Positions 30,885-40,263 of a stretch of DNA of 64,000 nucleotides are shown piece by piece. Under the pieces are notes generated by a model that saw only the letters and a list, made by a program, of their open reading frames with translations, did not search any database and was not told where the DNA came from. Every line of letters starts with the position of its first letter. Position 1 is the stretch's first letter. Source of the stretch: Rhynchopus sp. YZ270_cl-10 (taxonomy: Eukaryota > Euglenozoa > Diplonemea > Diplonemida > Diplonemidae); NCBI GenBank assembly GCA_964035575.1, contig OZ037847.1, forward strand, positions 952,001 through 1,016,000, given 5' to 3'. A program made the position numbers and the translations under genes.

Positions 30885-32322
30885 TAATAGAAACTTGGAC
30901 TGTATGCGGGGCGTTTTTGTGCCTTCAGGGTCTTTTTGTTTTTCAGCAACCCTGCCTCTCCTATATCACCAGTGCATAGCCTTTGTCTTTCTGTTGGGGT
31001 ATGCGGGACTTCCCCTAGTCCTCAGGGTCTAAACGCCCCTGCCCTCTTTTATGCAAGTTCACCCTGGCAGGGTATATAAATGCTGGGTCAGGCTGGCCCC
31101 CCTATGCTATGATGGGTGCTCGCACCCGGAGCATAAATGGCCAGCGGTCAGGCCAGAGTCGCTCTACGGAGTCTCTCTGCCACGCCTTTGGGTTACGGTG
31201 TGCTGCCTGTAAGGACGTCCATGTATATCCCTAAGAGAAAGGGTGAGGCCCAACTGTCGGTACAGCATGGGGCGCCAAGAGAGAGATGTTGTGACCCCCC
31301 CGCCCACCCCTTTTTGTGTTTTTGGGTTTCTGCTCTCTTGTGTAGACTATCGTGCATCAAGCGTTGGGTGCAGCGAACTGCAGTACCTGTAAGCTCACAA
31401 CTCTTCAACGGAAGGTGGGCCGCCGGCTATCGAGCGGTTGTGAACCGCCCTCGTTCTCTTACGGTACGGGCCAGTCATTAGGTTTCCTTTTTACATCTTC
31501 TGTTGTTGGCCGCAGGGTACTTGTGCTTTCATCCGGATGGCTGGCATCGTACGTGGGTCAGTCGGAGGTGCCTGCATTAATAACTTCACTTTTAAAAGGT
31601 GATGCAGGAATATTTGTTTTCAACAATTTTGACCATCTCCGACCCAGAGACAGCCAAATTGCAACCTCAGTTTATCCCAACAATAATACAACGTTTCTTT
31701 GACTTTTAAGTTTGTAGAGTTTTTTTCTTCTGTTTTTCTTTTTCTTGTTTTTGGTTTTGGCCAATTCTAGGTAGACTTTGGTTAACTCACCTAGTCTCCA
31801 CCTAGTTGTAACTCTAACGAGACTGTGCTGTACATCTTACACCTACAATAATTCAATAATAGGGATGTGCCGCACACTACGAAGGTGTCCACTTCCGTGA
31901 ACACTCTCCTGTGTAGTCGGGTGAGGGGCAAGGGGGGGTAGATACGAGGTAATAAAGTTGCCACTGAGAGGGTGTGAGCAGAGGTGGAGAAAGTGCGGAT
32001 GGCGGCATCTTGTATGCATTCTTCCTGCACCTCACCCTTTGTTACTCACTTCCACTACTGCATCGATTTGCAACTTTTTAGTACTTACCCCGGGATGTTT
32101 TTGTTTGGGAAACATTTTTGAAATGCGAAAAGTGAAAACTATGAACACGTCAAAGTGCGATTTCGATTCGCCTTCCTGTTCTTTTTGAGGTTGTTTGTGT
32201 CGTGCGTGTGTTCGCGTCTATGTTGTTTTGTATTGTCTGATCTGGTTCTCTATTATTGTTACCGTGCTTCAGTGAGCGTAAGAAAATTATTGATACAAAC
32301 AAACAAACAATAAGGGTACTTT

Positions 32323-32362
<40 letters not shown>

Positions 32363-33844
32363 GGTTTTCCCCGCCGCCAGTATTTTGGGTTTTGAAAAAG
32401 TTCTGTTGATGGTCCAAAAAAAAAATTTCGCGCTTCGCGCGAAAACCCCTGCAAAGCTCCTTCTCGTGGCCTCCGGCGGAGAGACGCATGTTCCCCAAGC
32501 CCGTCAGAGTTCCTCCGAATCAGCGACATTTGCTCTTTCCCTCTCACCAGGCTGTACATTGTACTCTACGGTGGCCGTCCACAAGCCGTAGTGGTGTCAG
32601 CCTTCTTATCAGTAAGCAGCGGTCATGGTAACCAAAGGTTCCTGTCGAAGCCACGGTACGCAACATTTTAAAAAAATGTTCCCATAAAATGGAACTGCGT
32701 TGGTGGTGGGATCTGCTTGCGCCGCAGGCGCACGGTACGCAACTTTTTTTTTTTTCCACCACCCGATTTTGACTTTTTTGGGACGTTTGAGCACTCACCT
32801 ATCCATATCTTCTTCTCCTGAGATTTTTTGACAAGTAGAACGGGTCTGAACCACTCAACAGAACTTTTTTTTTTTTTTTTTTTTTTTTTTTCATTTTCAA
32901 AAAGTTCTGTTGACCATCAACAGAACTTTGCTAGGTGGCGGCCCCCCTGGTTTTCTTCCTTGCTTTCGTATTTTTTGTTTTCTTTATCTATGTGGATCCC
33001 CCCCAGTGAACCGTTAGGGACCCCGCTCTGCCGTGGCAGTCGTGGTTAGCGTTGCCATGTTTGTCTGTAGCACACAAGTAAGAAGGTTTTTATTTTTGTT
33101 TTTTTGTCAACGTATGTACAGATTTTTCAGATTCTAGGGGAAAATTGCTTGTTTTGTCCTCGAAGTTGTTACTCGCTGTTCAAGCTCACAGGAAGTACAA
33201 GCGCTGAACGCGTGCAGAACGTGTCCTGAGCGCTCGTTCCGTGAAACGTGTGCACGAGTGATGCCGTCGCTCAACTACCCCCTTTACGGCCATGCGTTTG
33301 CACGGGCACCCCTGACTGATGCTGTATTTGAGCAGAAGCTGAGTAACTGCAGATGTCTCGGGGACGTGCGCATTGTCAGAAAAGGATGATCGAGTGAGGG
33401 CATTGATAGATGATTGCAAGCCTCCTCAAACCAAAGTACCCTTTTATATTATAAGATAAACTTTTTATCACCGTTAAATACACCGAAATGTTTCCACATT
33501 TAAACCCCCGCTCAAACACCACTCATACCCTTTGGATAATTTGTTTTTTTTTTTTTTTTGATCTGACCACTTTGTACGGTGGTCAACAACATCCCTCCCC
33601 CCTTGAAGACAATGGACACCTCTATTCTAACAGCTCATTGTGTTCAACGAAACATAATCTAACAAATACGGCATCCCCCACACACCCCTCTTTTTTACGA
33701 TTACTATGGTGTACAAAGACCGACTCTAGGATATGTGAACGAAAGAAAAATAGCCAAAAGAAAGAAAGGGGGAGGGAGGGGTCCTGGGGGGAATTAGTCA
33801 AGTCTATGCCCAGGAAGCTGTGCGGCTCTGCGTGCAGCCTCGGC
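30885..33844. other. Gene-poor, repeat-rich region
   Basis: About 3 kb without a convincing gene. 31057-31490 is GC-richer and has an inverted pair around GGGTGCTCGCACCC with flanking TATGCT/AGCATA near 31111-31133. The frames there (31137-31481, 31352-31702) have no recognisable domain. A short repeat beginning GCAGGGTACTTGTGCTTTCA at ~31514 recurs near 23325 and in part at ~48845. T homopolymers lie at 32330-32360 and 32865-32890. An inverted pair at 32397/32912 brackets another composite-repeat copy. Confidence 0.5.
32397..32929. repeat. Inverted repeat pair around a composite-repeat copy
   Basis: AAAGTTCTGTTGATGGTC at 32397-32414 is perfectly inverted at 32912-32929. Between them lies a copy of the composite repeat (32575-32750, including GAAGCCACGGTACGCAAC and GCGCCGCAGGCGCACGG). 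This may be a MITE, but I see no clear target duplication. Confidence 0.5.
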
Positions 33845-34099
33845 GGGTGGGTGGGTGGGTGGGTGGGTGGGTGGGTGGGTGGGTGGGTGGGTGGGTGGGT
33901 GGGTGGGTGGGTGGGTGGGTGGGTGGGTGGGTGGGTGGGTGGGTGGGTGGGTGGGTGGGTGGGTGGGTGGGTGGGTGGGTGGGTGGGTGGGTGGGTGGGT
34001 GGGTGGGTGGGTGGGTGGGTGGGTGGGTGGGTGGGTGGGTGGGTGGGTGGGTGGGTGGGTGGGTGGGTGGGTGGGTGGGTGGGTGGGTGGGTGGGTGGG
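33845..34099 (+). repeat. (GGGT)n tract, about 64 copies
   Basis: A perfect tetranucleotide array that ends exactly where the retrotransposon begins. It continues for ~16 copies at 38823-38888 on the other side. Runs of GGG at this spacing are expected to form G-quadruplexes on the + strand. Confidence 0.98.
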
Positions 34100-34210
34100 G
34101 GAGATCTGGTGTACAAATAGTGATCCGTCGATGAGGTCCTGAAAGCGCAACAAAAACAATGTGAGGAGGGGTTTCGTTTATTGTGACGTACGAGGGAAGG
34201 AAAACACACC
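34100..34210. repeat. Split terminal repeat A, outer copy
   Basis: 111 bp starting GGAGATCTGGTGTAC. It appears identical to 34395-34505. Its first ~15 bases are complementary to ACACCAGATCTCCCC near the end of repeat B, so the A-B pair can fold back on itself. Confidence 0.9.
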
Positions 34211-34393
34211 GGGGAAACAAATTTGTGGAAAAATTCCTGATGAAGGTGGTGTGTTTTGACTTTCCCGTTCCAACCTTTGCAGAGCAAAGAGGTAATAAAA
34301 GCAAAAATGGACCAAAGCATCTTATACTATCATCTACAGTAACACCAGATCTCCCCATGTCGCAGCAAAGCTGCTTTAACAAGTTAACTGGGG
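34187..34393. repeat. Split terminal repeat B, inner copy
   Basis: 207 bp, apparently identical to 38614-38820. It ends with the small hairpin GCAGCAAAGCTGC, then TTTAACAAGTTAAC and GGGG. The last G run meets repeat A at 34393-34395, which should mark the circle junction of this type of element. Confidence 0.9.
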
Positions 34394-34394
34394 A

Positions 34395-34505
34395 GGAGAT
34401 CTGGTGTACAAATAGTGATCCGTCGATGAGGTCCTGAAAGCGCAACAAAAACAATGTGAGGAGGGGTTTCGTTTATTGTGACGTACGAGGGAAGGAAAAC
34501 ACACC
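34395..34505. repeat. Split terminal repeat A, inner copy
   Basis: Second copy of the 111-bp A repeat, immediately after repeat B and followed by internal sequence. Confidence 0.9.
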
Positions 34506-34620
34506 ATATACCGCTTTGGTACATCGTTTCCAGTCCGATTGACATGTGTACGACCACAACACTCTTTTGAAGAAAGGACAAGAGAAAAAGAGAAAGAATA
34601 AAAGAAATCACAAATGCATA

Positions 34621-37164
34621 TCACTCTGAAAAACCAAAAGAATCAACCTTCTTGTGAACACGGTCCCAACACAGCGGTACCGCTATCGTTCCCTCAGAGA
34701 GATGTGTGCGCCGGGATAACTGATCCGCAGTGCTGTTCTCCTCTGAGGCGATCCACTCAACACGAAGGTGGTGTGGTTGCACAAAAGAAAAAATATAACG
34801 TAAAAATAGGTTCCCTAGACGAGACTTTGTATGTCCCCGTCTGATCGCATGCGCCAAGCCCTCGTTGTCCACCAGCAGGAGGGTCCCACTCTTTGAGGAA
34901 CCGCTCTCCAATGCAGCTCTGATGCCCTTCATCGCAGCTTCTGCCTCCAGCAGGAAGATGTCGCGGTGCGTCGCAGCCTGCACCCACTGTCCCCAGTCCG
35001 CCCCGGCCTCGGCATCGTCCAGGTGCTGCCACACAATGCCCCAACCAGTCGTACTCGCGTCCGTCCACACCACCGTGTCCCATGCAGAAGCCGGCTCCGG
35101 CAATGAAAAATCCCGAATGGGGCGCACGAAAGCATCGACAATCTCAGCCATCTCCCTCCGCAAGTCATCCGGGATCACCACCTCTACGTCCCAGTCCAGT
35201 TCGCCTCTCACGATCTTCGTGGACCACCCACTGAGGCACCGGAGTATGGCGTCGAAGTGACACAGCGGAACGCCCAGGACATGTAGCACTCGCATAGCAA
35301 TACCCACCATCTGCCATATGCGCCGAATCGACAACTTCCACGCAGACGCAAATGAAACAAAAATCAGCATCACCTTCTCCCTCCACGTGCTCGGAAACCG
35401 CAATACACCCTGCTCAGGTGACCACTCCACACCAATGTACTCCAAAGTCCGCACTGGGCTGAGGCACGATTTCTTCTCGTTTATTTCTGCTCCTGCAAAA
35501 CTGAACCGTTCCAGGATCCCTGCTACCGATGCCTGAACTCCTTCACAAGACTCTCCGAAGACAAGGATGTCGTCCAAGTACACCATCGCACGCACGCCCA
35601 CTGCTCTACCCACAAGCGCTTCCGCTGTGTTCTGTGCTATGTAGGGGGCCACAGACCAGCCCATCGGCACCCGAGTCCATCTGTACCAGCTTTGCCCGAC
35701 GCGAAAACAGAAGAAAGAGGAGACGTTGTTGTGGATAGGAAGTTGGTGGAAGAATCCTTTCAGGTCTATTTTTGCCAACCACGTAGCCTTCCTGTGCTTC
35801 AGGATGTGGAACAGGTGCGGCGGGGCGAAGAGGTGGAACTTTGGGGGCTTTGGCATCACGCAGTTGATGGGACGGCCGTCAATCACCGTGCGGTGAATCA
35901 GCGGATCAGACTTCGGAACCGTAAACACCTTGACCACTCCGCGGACACACTCACGTTTCGTCACCTTCATGCAGACACCAGCCTTCAAACATGCCGACAC
36001 AAAAGAGGGAGGGAGGTTGGATTTCGGTCCTGGGATGGGGATCTTGCCTGACTTCACCTCCGAAATAGCGTTAGGGTTCGTCATCCAGCTTGCGAAATGT
36101 GGGTCCATACCCGCTTCCGTCGCCAGTTGCGACAGACGTTGCACGTTGATGGTGGAGGTCGGGAAGGAGTCAAGCTTTGCCTGTCTGGGGGGTGGCTTAC
36201 CCAAATCGGGCCACGTCAGGGAAGACTCTCCGGACTGCTCACCCGATACCTCATTCTCATGTTCCTCCAATATCCCCCGATAGCCCTCCTGCAGACCCCG
36301 AATCACTGAAGAGAAGACAGCAGATTCGCCTCCAGCGTTCGTCGACCCCGTGTGTTCGTCCTCAGGTAACGCACCGTCTCTGCTTCGTTCGCGTGTCTGA
36401 GGAGCTCCCGCAGCTCGCTTCTTTCCACTCCCGTCTTCTCCACCTCCTGGATCGCCCCCCGTCGTAACGAATGTAGCCATGCTGCGTTGGGAAACACCTT
36501 CTTCATAGCACGTTTCAGGCTTTCGTACACATTTGAATTCCCGCCGAAGACTAGCTGTTTTTCGTCCTTGATGCTTCGCATGAATCTCACCGCTACCGCA
36601 GTCAGTCTCCCTGGAGGCATGTTGATGGGGGGCCGCCATCCCTTGCATCCTTTCTCCCGCGCAAAGAATTCCCCCCCCACGGTGTCCAGCTTCTGCGGTG
36701 TGTCCGAGCGGAATTCCCTCCAATCTACCTTCGTGATGAAGCGCAGGTCGGGCACGCGAGCTCTCGATACCCATGCAATCGCGGCCAGTGCTGCAGCCGG
36801 CTTGTTCCCTTGCGACCACAGCGTCTCTATTGCAGTTGAAGCTTCTGTGGTGGTCATTGGTGGTGCCTGTCGCGGGCGGATCATCGTGCTCAAACGTATA
36901 AGTCCTTTCTTTGCCTCCAGCAGCTTCCGCGTTCGAACTCCTCGCATGCCCATGCTCAGCGACTTTCGCACGATCACCTCCACGTAGGTCTGTACAGTCT
37001 TCGGAGAAGCCGATGCCAGCATCCTGTGCGCGTAGCCGATGATGAGGTCGTCGGGGGGGAGGCCGTCGCGCTGCGTCGCACGCCACTCCATAAACCGGTC
37101 GAAGACCCGGTCTTGCTCCGCCCGGTACTTCGGGGCGTTCGCAAACTGACCGAGCTGGTCCCAT
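34621..37164 (-). CDS. Retrotransposon ORF3: reverse transcriptase and RNase H
   Basis: 847 codons. The N-terminal ~330 residues are Gly, Glu and Arg-rich and overlap the recombinase frame. The reverse transcriptase follows with IDLKGFFHQLPIH (motif A), VPMGWSVAPYIAQNTAEAL and the catalytic MVYLDDILVFG (motif C, YLDD). The RNase H domain shows VVWTDASTTGWGIVW, LLEAEAAMKGIRAALE and LLVDNEGLAHAIRRG. There is no aspartic protease or DDE integrase, which separates it from LTR elements. It is a fossil-class mobile gene in an element that looks whole. Confidence 0.85.
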   Translation of the reverse strand: MGPARSVCERPEVPGGARPGLRPVYGVACDAARRPPPRRPHHRLRAQDAGIGFSEDCTDLRGGDRAKVAEHGHARSSNAEAAGGKERTYTFEHDDPPATGTTNDHHRSFNCNRDAVVAREQAGCSTGRDCMGIESSRARPALHHEGRLEGIPLGHTAEAGHRGGGILCAGERMQGMAAPHQHASRETDCGSGEIHAKHQGRKTASLRREFKCVRKPETCYEEGVSQRSMATFVTTGGDPGGGEDGSGKKRAAGAPQTRERSRDGALPEDEHTGSTNAGGESAVFSSVIRGLQEGYRGILEEHENEVSGEQSGESSLTWPDLGKPPPRQAKLDSFPTSTINVQRLSQLATEAGMDPHFASWMTNPNAISEVKSGKIPIPGPKSNLPPSFVSACLKAGVCMKVTKRECVRGVVKVFTVPKSDPLIHRTVIDGRPINCVMPKPPKFHLFAPPHLFHILKHRKATWLAKIDLKGFFHQLPIHNNVSSFFCFRVGQSWYRWTRVPMGWSVAPYIAQNTAEALVGRAVGVRAMVYLDDILVFGESCEGVQASVAGILERFSFAGAEINEKKSCLSPVRTLEYIGVEWSPEQGVLRFPSTWREKVMLIFVSFASAWKLSIRRIWQMVGIAMRVLHVLGVPLCHFDAILRCLSGWSTKIVRGELDWDVEVVIPDDLRREMAEIVDAFVRPIRDFSLPEPASAWDTVVWTDASTTGWGIVWQHLDDAEAGADWGQWVQAATHRDIFLLEAEAAMKGIRAALESGSSKSGTLLLVDNEGLAHAIRRGHTKSRLGNLFLRYIFSFVQPHHLRVEWIASEENSTADQLSRRTHLSEGTIAVPLCWDRVHKKVDSFGFSE

Positions 37165-37847
37165 TCCAGCGTCCGGTGCAGCAGCTTCCCCAGTACCTTC
37201 CCGTCTCGTTCCGCAAACACCAAGTCCTCCACAGCTTTCGCCCTCTGCAGCGACATCTTCCTCGTCCCAAGCGACATGTGCTCCGGTAGGTGTGGTGGGG
37301 GCAGCACCTCCTTGGGCGGGGTCACCGGGTCCGTCACCAGTTTCGGCCCTGTTCGCCCCGTGTCGCTCTGTCGCACTGTGACCCAGTTCCTTGGGGAGTT
37401 CCTCGTCCCTGTTCGTCCCTTTTCTCCCTTCTGTCGTCCCTCGTCCCTTTTTGTTTGTTGTAGTTGATGTGATTTTTGACGTCGATTCACCCCATAGTTC
37501 GTTCTGTTCGACCCAGTATTTTGACCCTTGTTTCCCCCGGAGTTGTAGATGGTGTTGTTGTTGATGTTGACGCGGTGGTGGCTACTGGCGAAAAGGCTTC
37601 CCCCCTTTGCCTCCTTTCCGTCCGAAGGTCGTCGATGGGTCGAACCTCGTGCGCTTCGATCCCCTGTCGTTGTAGTTGTTGGAGGAGGTGGTGCTGTGGC
37701 GTCTCTTCGTGCCTGCAAAGCGCGCATTCGCTGCCGTCGCTGCCAGCATCGCTGCACGGCGTTGGGGGGTGGTCGAAGTGCCCATCGATGTACGGGAACG
37801 GAACGCCCTGGCCGCCTCCAGCCCCATCGTGAAACGGTAGTGCACAC
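36303..37847 (-). CDS. Retrotransposon ORF2: tyrosine recombinase
   Basis: 514 codons. The N-terminal third is basic and low-complexity. The core-binding helical region is ~235-300, and the catalytic domain follows. The likely first arginine is in SRARVPDLRFI. Then comes HSLRRGAIQEVEKTG (H-x-x-R) and LLRHANEAETVRYLRTN with the likely nucleophile tyrosine. In this family the enzyme integrates a circular DNA copy without target duplication. It overlaps the gag-like frame upstream and the reverse transcriptase frame downstream. Confidence 0.8.
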   Translation of the reverse strand: MCTTVSRWGWRRPGRSVPVHRWALRPPPNAVQRCWQRRQRMRALQARRDATAPPPPTTTTTGDRSARGSTHRRPSDGKEAKGGSLFASSHHRVNINNNTIYNSGGNKGQNTGSNRTNYGVNRRQKSHQLQQTKRDEGRQKGEKGRTGTRNSPRNWVTVRQSDTGRTGPKLVTDPVTPPKEVLPPPHLPEHMSLGTRKMSLQRAKAVEDLVFAERDGKVLGKLLHRTLEWDQLGQFANAPKYRAEQDRVFDRFMEWRATQRDGLPPDDLIIGYAHRMLASASPKTVQTYVEVIVRKSLSMGMRGVRTRKLLEAKKGLIRLSTMIRPRQAPPMTTTEASTAIETLWSQGNKPAAALAAIAWVSRARVPDLRFITKVDWREFRSDTPQKLDTVGGEFFAREKGCKGWRPPINMPPGRLTAVAVRFMRSIKDEKQLVFGGNSNVYESLKRAMKKVFPNAAWLHSLRRGAIQEVEKTGVERSELRELLRHANEAETVRYLRTNTRGRRTLEANLLSSLQ

Positions 37848-38610
37848 ATAGCAGGTCGTCCAGGAGGATCACGAGGAGGTCCCCCATGTTCTTCCCCTTC
37901 AGAATCTTCTGGATCAGGTTCAGAGTTCCGCGTGCCGCGTCCCGTGTGTCCCCTTCCTTATCAGGCACGTATTTTGCGAGTTGCTCCAACAGTTCGGTTT
38001 GGCCAAACCTGTCGAGTTCTTGCCAACGCGTCGGATTGAGTGCCACGGTTTCAGCGTCGGGCCCCATGTCGTCACTGCGGATGTCGCTGCGGTCGTCCGG
38101 TTGGTCGTCTGGGAAGTCCTGTGCGGCCTCGAAAGCGGCGATGCGGTCCTGCCCATCAGTCTCGCGTACCACCGGCGCAAACACAAAACGTTTCTTCACT
38201 GCCTCGGCCGCCACTGCCTGCTCCTCTGTCTCCACAGAGGCCTTCGGAGAAGATACGTCCTCAGAGCAAGGGAAAGATGCCGCGTCCTCGCCACTCAGCA
38301 ACTGCGCAAAGGTCACGTCCCCAAGGCCGTTCCTCACCGTGGCCAGAAAGAGGGCGAGACGGCGGGGCTTCGTCTTCTCCCACGCCGCCTCATTCGACCT
38401 GGTGACCTCAATCACCAATTGCCGCAGGTCGCTCTCCGTCACCACACCCCCCAATCCTGCCAGGGTTGCCAGGATGTAGTCCCCCGGCAAGAAGGAATCC
38501 TTCAGCGCCGTCTTCACCACATCTGGCGCTCCCGCACAACATACGCGCATCACTTCACTCACCTTGAAGTGACAGGCCTTGCGCCCCTCAAACTCAGCTG
38601 TCAAGTCCAT
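37582..38610 (-). CDS. Retrotransposon ORF1: gag-like protein
   Basis: 342 codons from the methionine at 38610 (MDLTAEFEGRKACHFKVSEV), just inside repeat B. It is helical in the first ~250 residues and basic at the C-terminus (GSKRTRFDPSTTFGRKGGKG). It contains no zinc knuckle that I can see. It is called gag-like from its place as first frame of a tyrosine-recombinase retrotransposon and its basic tail. No sequence family is recognised. Confidence 0.65.
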   Translation of the reverse strand: MDLTAEFEGRKACHFKVSEVMRVCCAGAPDVVKTALKDSFLPGDYILATLAGLGGVVTESDLRQLVIEVTRSNEAAWEKTKPRRLALFLATVRNGLGDVTFAQLLSGEDAASFPCSEDVSSPKASVETEEQAVAAEAVKKRFVFAPVVRETDGQDRIAAFEAAQDFPDDQPDDRSDIRSDDMGPDAETVALNPTRWQELDRFGQTELLEQLAKYVPDKEGDTRDAARGTLNLIQKILKGKNMGDLLVILLDDLLCVHYRFTMGLEAARAFRSRTSMGTSTTPQRRAAMLAATAANARFAGTKRRHSTTSSNNYNDRGSKRTRFDPSTTFGRKGGKGGKPFRQ

Positions 38611-38613
38611 ATT

Positions 38614-38820
38614 CGTACGAGGGAAGGAAAACACACCGGGGAAACAAATTTGTGGAAAAATTCCTGATGAAGGTGGTGTGTTTTGACTTTCCCGTTCCAA
38701 CCTTTGCAGAGCAAAGAGGTAATAAAAGCAAAAATGGACCAAAGCATCTTATACTATCATCTACAGTAACACCAGATCTCCCCATGTCGCAGCAAAGCTG
38801 CTTTAACAAGTTAACTGGGG
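38614..38820. repeat. Split terminal repeat B, outer copy
   Basis: Second copy of the 207-bp B repeat at the right end, which is the 5' end in the sense of the element's genes. It is followed directly by the resumed (GGGT)n tract. Confidence 0.9.
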
Positions 38821-38822
38821 AT

Positions 38823-38888
38823 GGGTGGGTGGGTGGGTGGGTGGGTGGGTGGGTGGGTGGGTGGGTGGGTGGGTGGGTGGGTGGGTGG
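38823..38888 (+). repeat. (GGGT)n tract, right part
   Basis: About 16 copies. It is the continuation of 33845-34099, split by the retrotransposon. Confidence 0.95.
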
Positions 38889-39633
38889 TACCATGCAGAG
38901 ACGGAGGTGGGAGGAGTGACGTAGGTGTTGACAGCGGGGTCTTGAGTGGTTGTGGAGGAGCCTCCCGTCTGCTGAGTCTGAGTCGATGTGGTGGGGATGG
39001 GATGGTCAGTGCACGGTCAGAGGCGCGGGATAAGAGGTAGGCGTCGACGTGCGGCTGGACACGGGGACACAGAGGCGCCGAGAGGTGGCAGTCACGCACT
39101 GCAAGAAAGGCACTCCCAGTGGCTGGCTGTGCCTGAGGTTCCGATGTCAAGAACCGCACAGCCCGATCTCAGTATTGTGGCGATCAGACGGCTTGCTACC
39201 CACGGGGGCGACGGAGAGGCAGAAGGCGGTGTCGGGGGAACCACTGGCAGGAGTTTTATTCTTTACCTACAGTCTGGTAGTGGGGGGCGTTGTTGTGGGC
39301 ATCCGCAGACTTTTCACTGCGATCTTGCGGCCCTTGACCGTGCAGGATTCCACTTTGTGCACGTCCTGCAGTGTTTTTGTTTTCTTCTTCTCTTCCTCCT
39401 GTGCGGGGGCTCAGCTTCTCCAGCTTCCCTTCCAAATACTCCTTCAACGCCGGAGAAGAGGGCTTATGTACTTCCCTGTCATGTACATGTACGTCGACCA
39501 GTGTAATGGGGACAGGAGAGGCTTCCTTAAAGCTGAGAAGTCTTTTTTATTCCCCCTTTCTCCCACTCCCACTCTCCACACACCCCTCTCATTTCAGTAC
39601 CGTTTTATTTAATTTTCATTCTTTTTTAATCCG
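38889..39633. other. Spacer before the SNARE gene
   Basis: Moderately GC-rich, with overlapping open frames on both strands (for example 38988-39506 on + and 39256-39447 on -). None has a recognisable domain. The last ~100 bases become pyrimidine-rich and contain the acceptor AG at 39596-39597 for the next gene. Confidence 0.45.
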
Positions 39634-40263
39634 ATGGTGTTTTCCGATCAATATAGAAATACCAAGGGCATGCTGAACCGAGCCTCGCAGCTGTTGGTGG
39701 ACTTAGAGATAGGGAGGGGGGATCCTGATGAGTTGCAGGGACGGATCTCTAAGAGCTGTTCTGACTTGCAGACTGCGCTTGGGGAGTTGGCGGACATGGT
39801 TGCTGACGAACGCAGTGGGAGACGCGCGGTGATGCAACAGCAGCTGCGACTTCTTGAGGATGAACACCAGGATGTGCAGATGGGGCTCAAAAAGTACATC
39901 ACTGGTGCACAAAAGCGGCGCATGGCGCAGAAGAACCGGCAAGCCCTCTACACCGGCATGGATGCACCAGAAAACCTTGCCGGCACAGAAATGCTCGAAA
40001 AGGAAGGTCAATCCATTGACAAAACCACCAACGCCATGCAGTCTCTTGTTGAAGAGTCGCAGGCTGTGCTCAGTGCCCTCCGCACCCAAACCTCTGCTTT
40101 CCAACGCATGTCAAAACGCCTCACAACAGTTGTCGAGTCCTCCAGTCTCTCCCGCTCCATCCTCCAAACTATATCACGCACAGAACGAACCGATGCACTG
40201 ATTGTCTACGTCGGCATGTTTGTGATTACCTTTGTCATGCTCTTGATTTGGTGGTACAGATAG
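39634..40263 (+). CDS. Qb-SNARE of the membrin/Bos1 (GOSR2) type
   Basis: 209 residues, close to the usual ~210 of membrin. The start follows an acceptor AG at 39596-39597. The N-terminal half is a helical bundle region. The SNARE helix (~125-185) runs from LEKEGQSIDKTTNAMQSLV through LRTQTSAFQRMSKRL. After a short linker (ISRTERTDA) comes a C-terminal membrane anchor, LIVYVGMFVITFVMLLIWW, leaving only two residues in the lumen. The pattern Q-R-x-x-x-R followed by a single tail anchor and GM in the membrane fits membrin, which acts in ER-Golgi vesicle fusion. Other Qb SNAREs (Vti1, Gos1) are less likely but not excluded. Confidence 0.75.
   Translation: MVFSDQYRNTKGMLNRASQLLVDLEIGRGDPDELQGRISKSCSDLQTALGELADMVADERSGRRAVMQQQLRLLEDEHQDVQMGLKKYITGAQKRRMAQKNRQALYTGMDAPENLAGTEMLEKEGQSIDKTTNAMQSLVEESQAVLSALRTQTSAFQRMSKRLTTVVESSSLSRSILQTISRTERTDALIVYVGMFVITFVMLLIWWYR

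Larger units (their letters stand above)
34100..38820 (-). mobile_element. VIPER-like tyrosine-recombinase retrotransposon, looks whole
   Basis: A 4.7-kb element transcribed on the - strand. It has three long overlapping reading frames in the order gag-like, tyrosine recombinase, reverse transcriptase/RNase H. This order is known for the VIPER group of trypanosomatids and differs from DIRS, where the recombinase is last. The ends are split direct repeats: repeat A at 34100-34210 and 34395-34505, repeat B at 34187-34393 and 38614-38820. The copies look identical by eye, so the insertion is likely young. It has no target duplication, as expected for recombinase-driven entry, and lies inside a (GGGT)n tract. 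The reading frames are long and intact-looking. Confidence 0.85.

Noticed and set aside
31137-31702. Two overlapping 114-116 residue ORFs
   Set aside because: They lie in repeat DNA with no domain, and frames overlap without preference.
33488-34454. Long open frames on both strands with WVGG or THPP repeats
   Set aside because: They are translations of the (GGGT)n tract and of the retrotransposon's terminal repeats, not genes.
34614-38667. Many plus-strand ORFs of 60-230 residues
   Set aside because: They are antisense shadows of the retrotransposon's three genes.
38889-39633. Overlapping ORFs on both strands before the SNARE gene
   Set aside because: No domain, and opposite-strand frames are equally open. 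This is probably GC-rich spacer.
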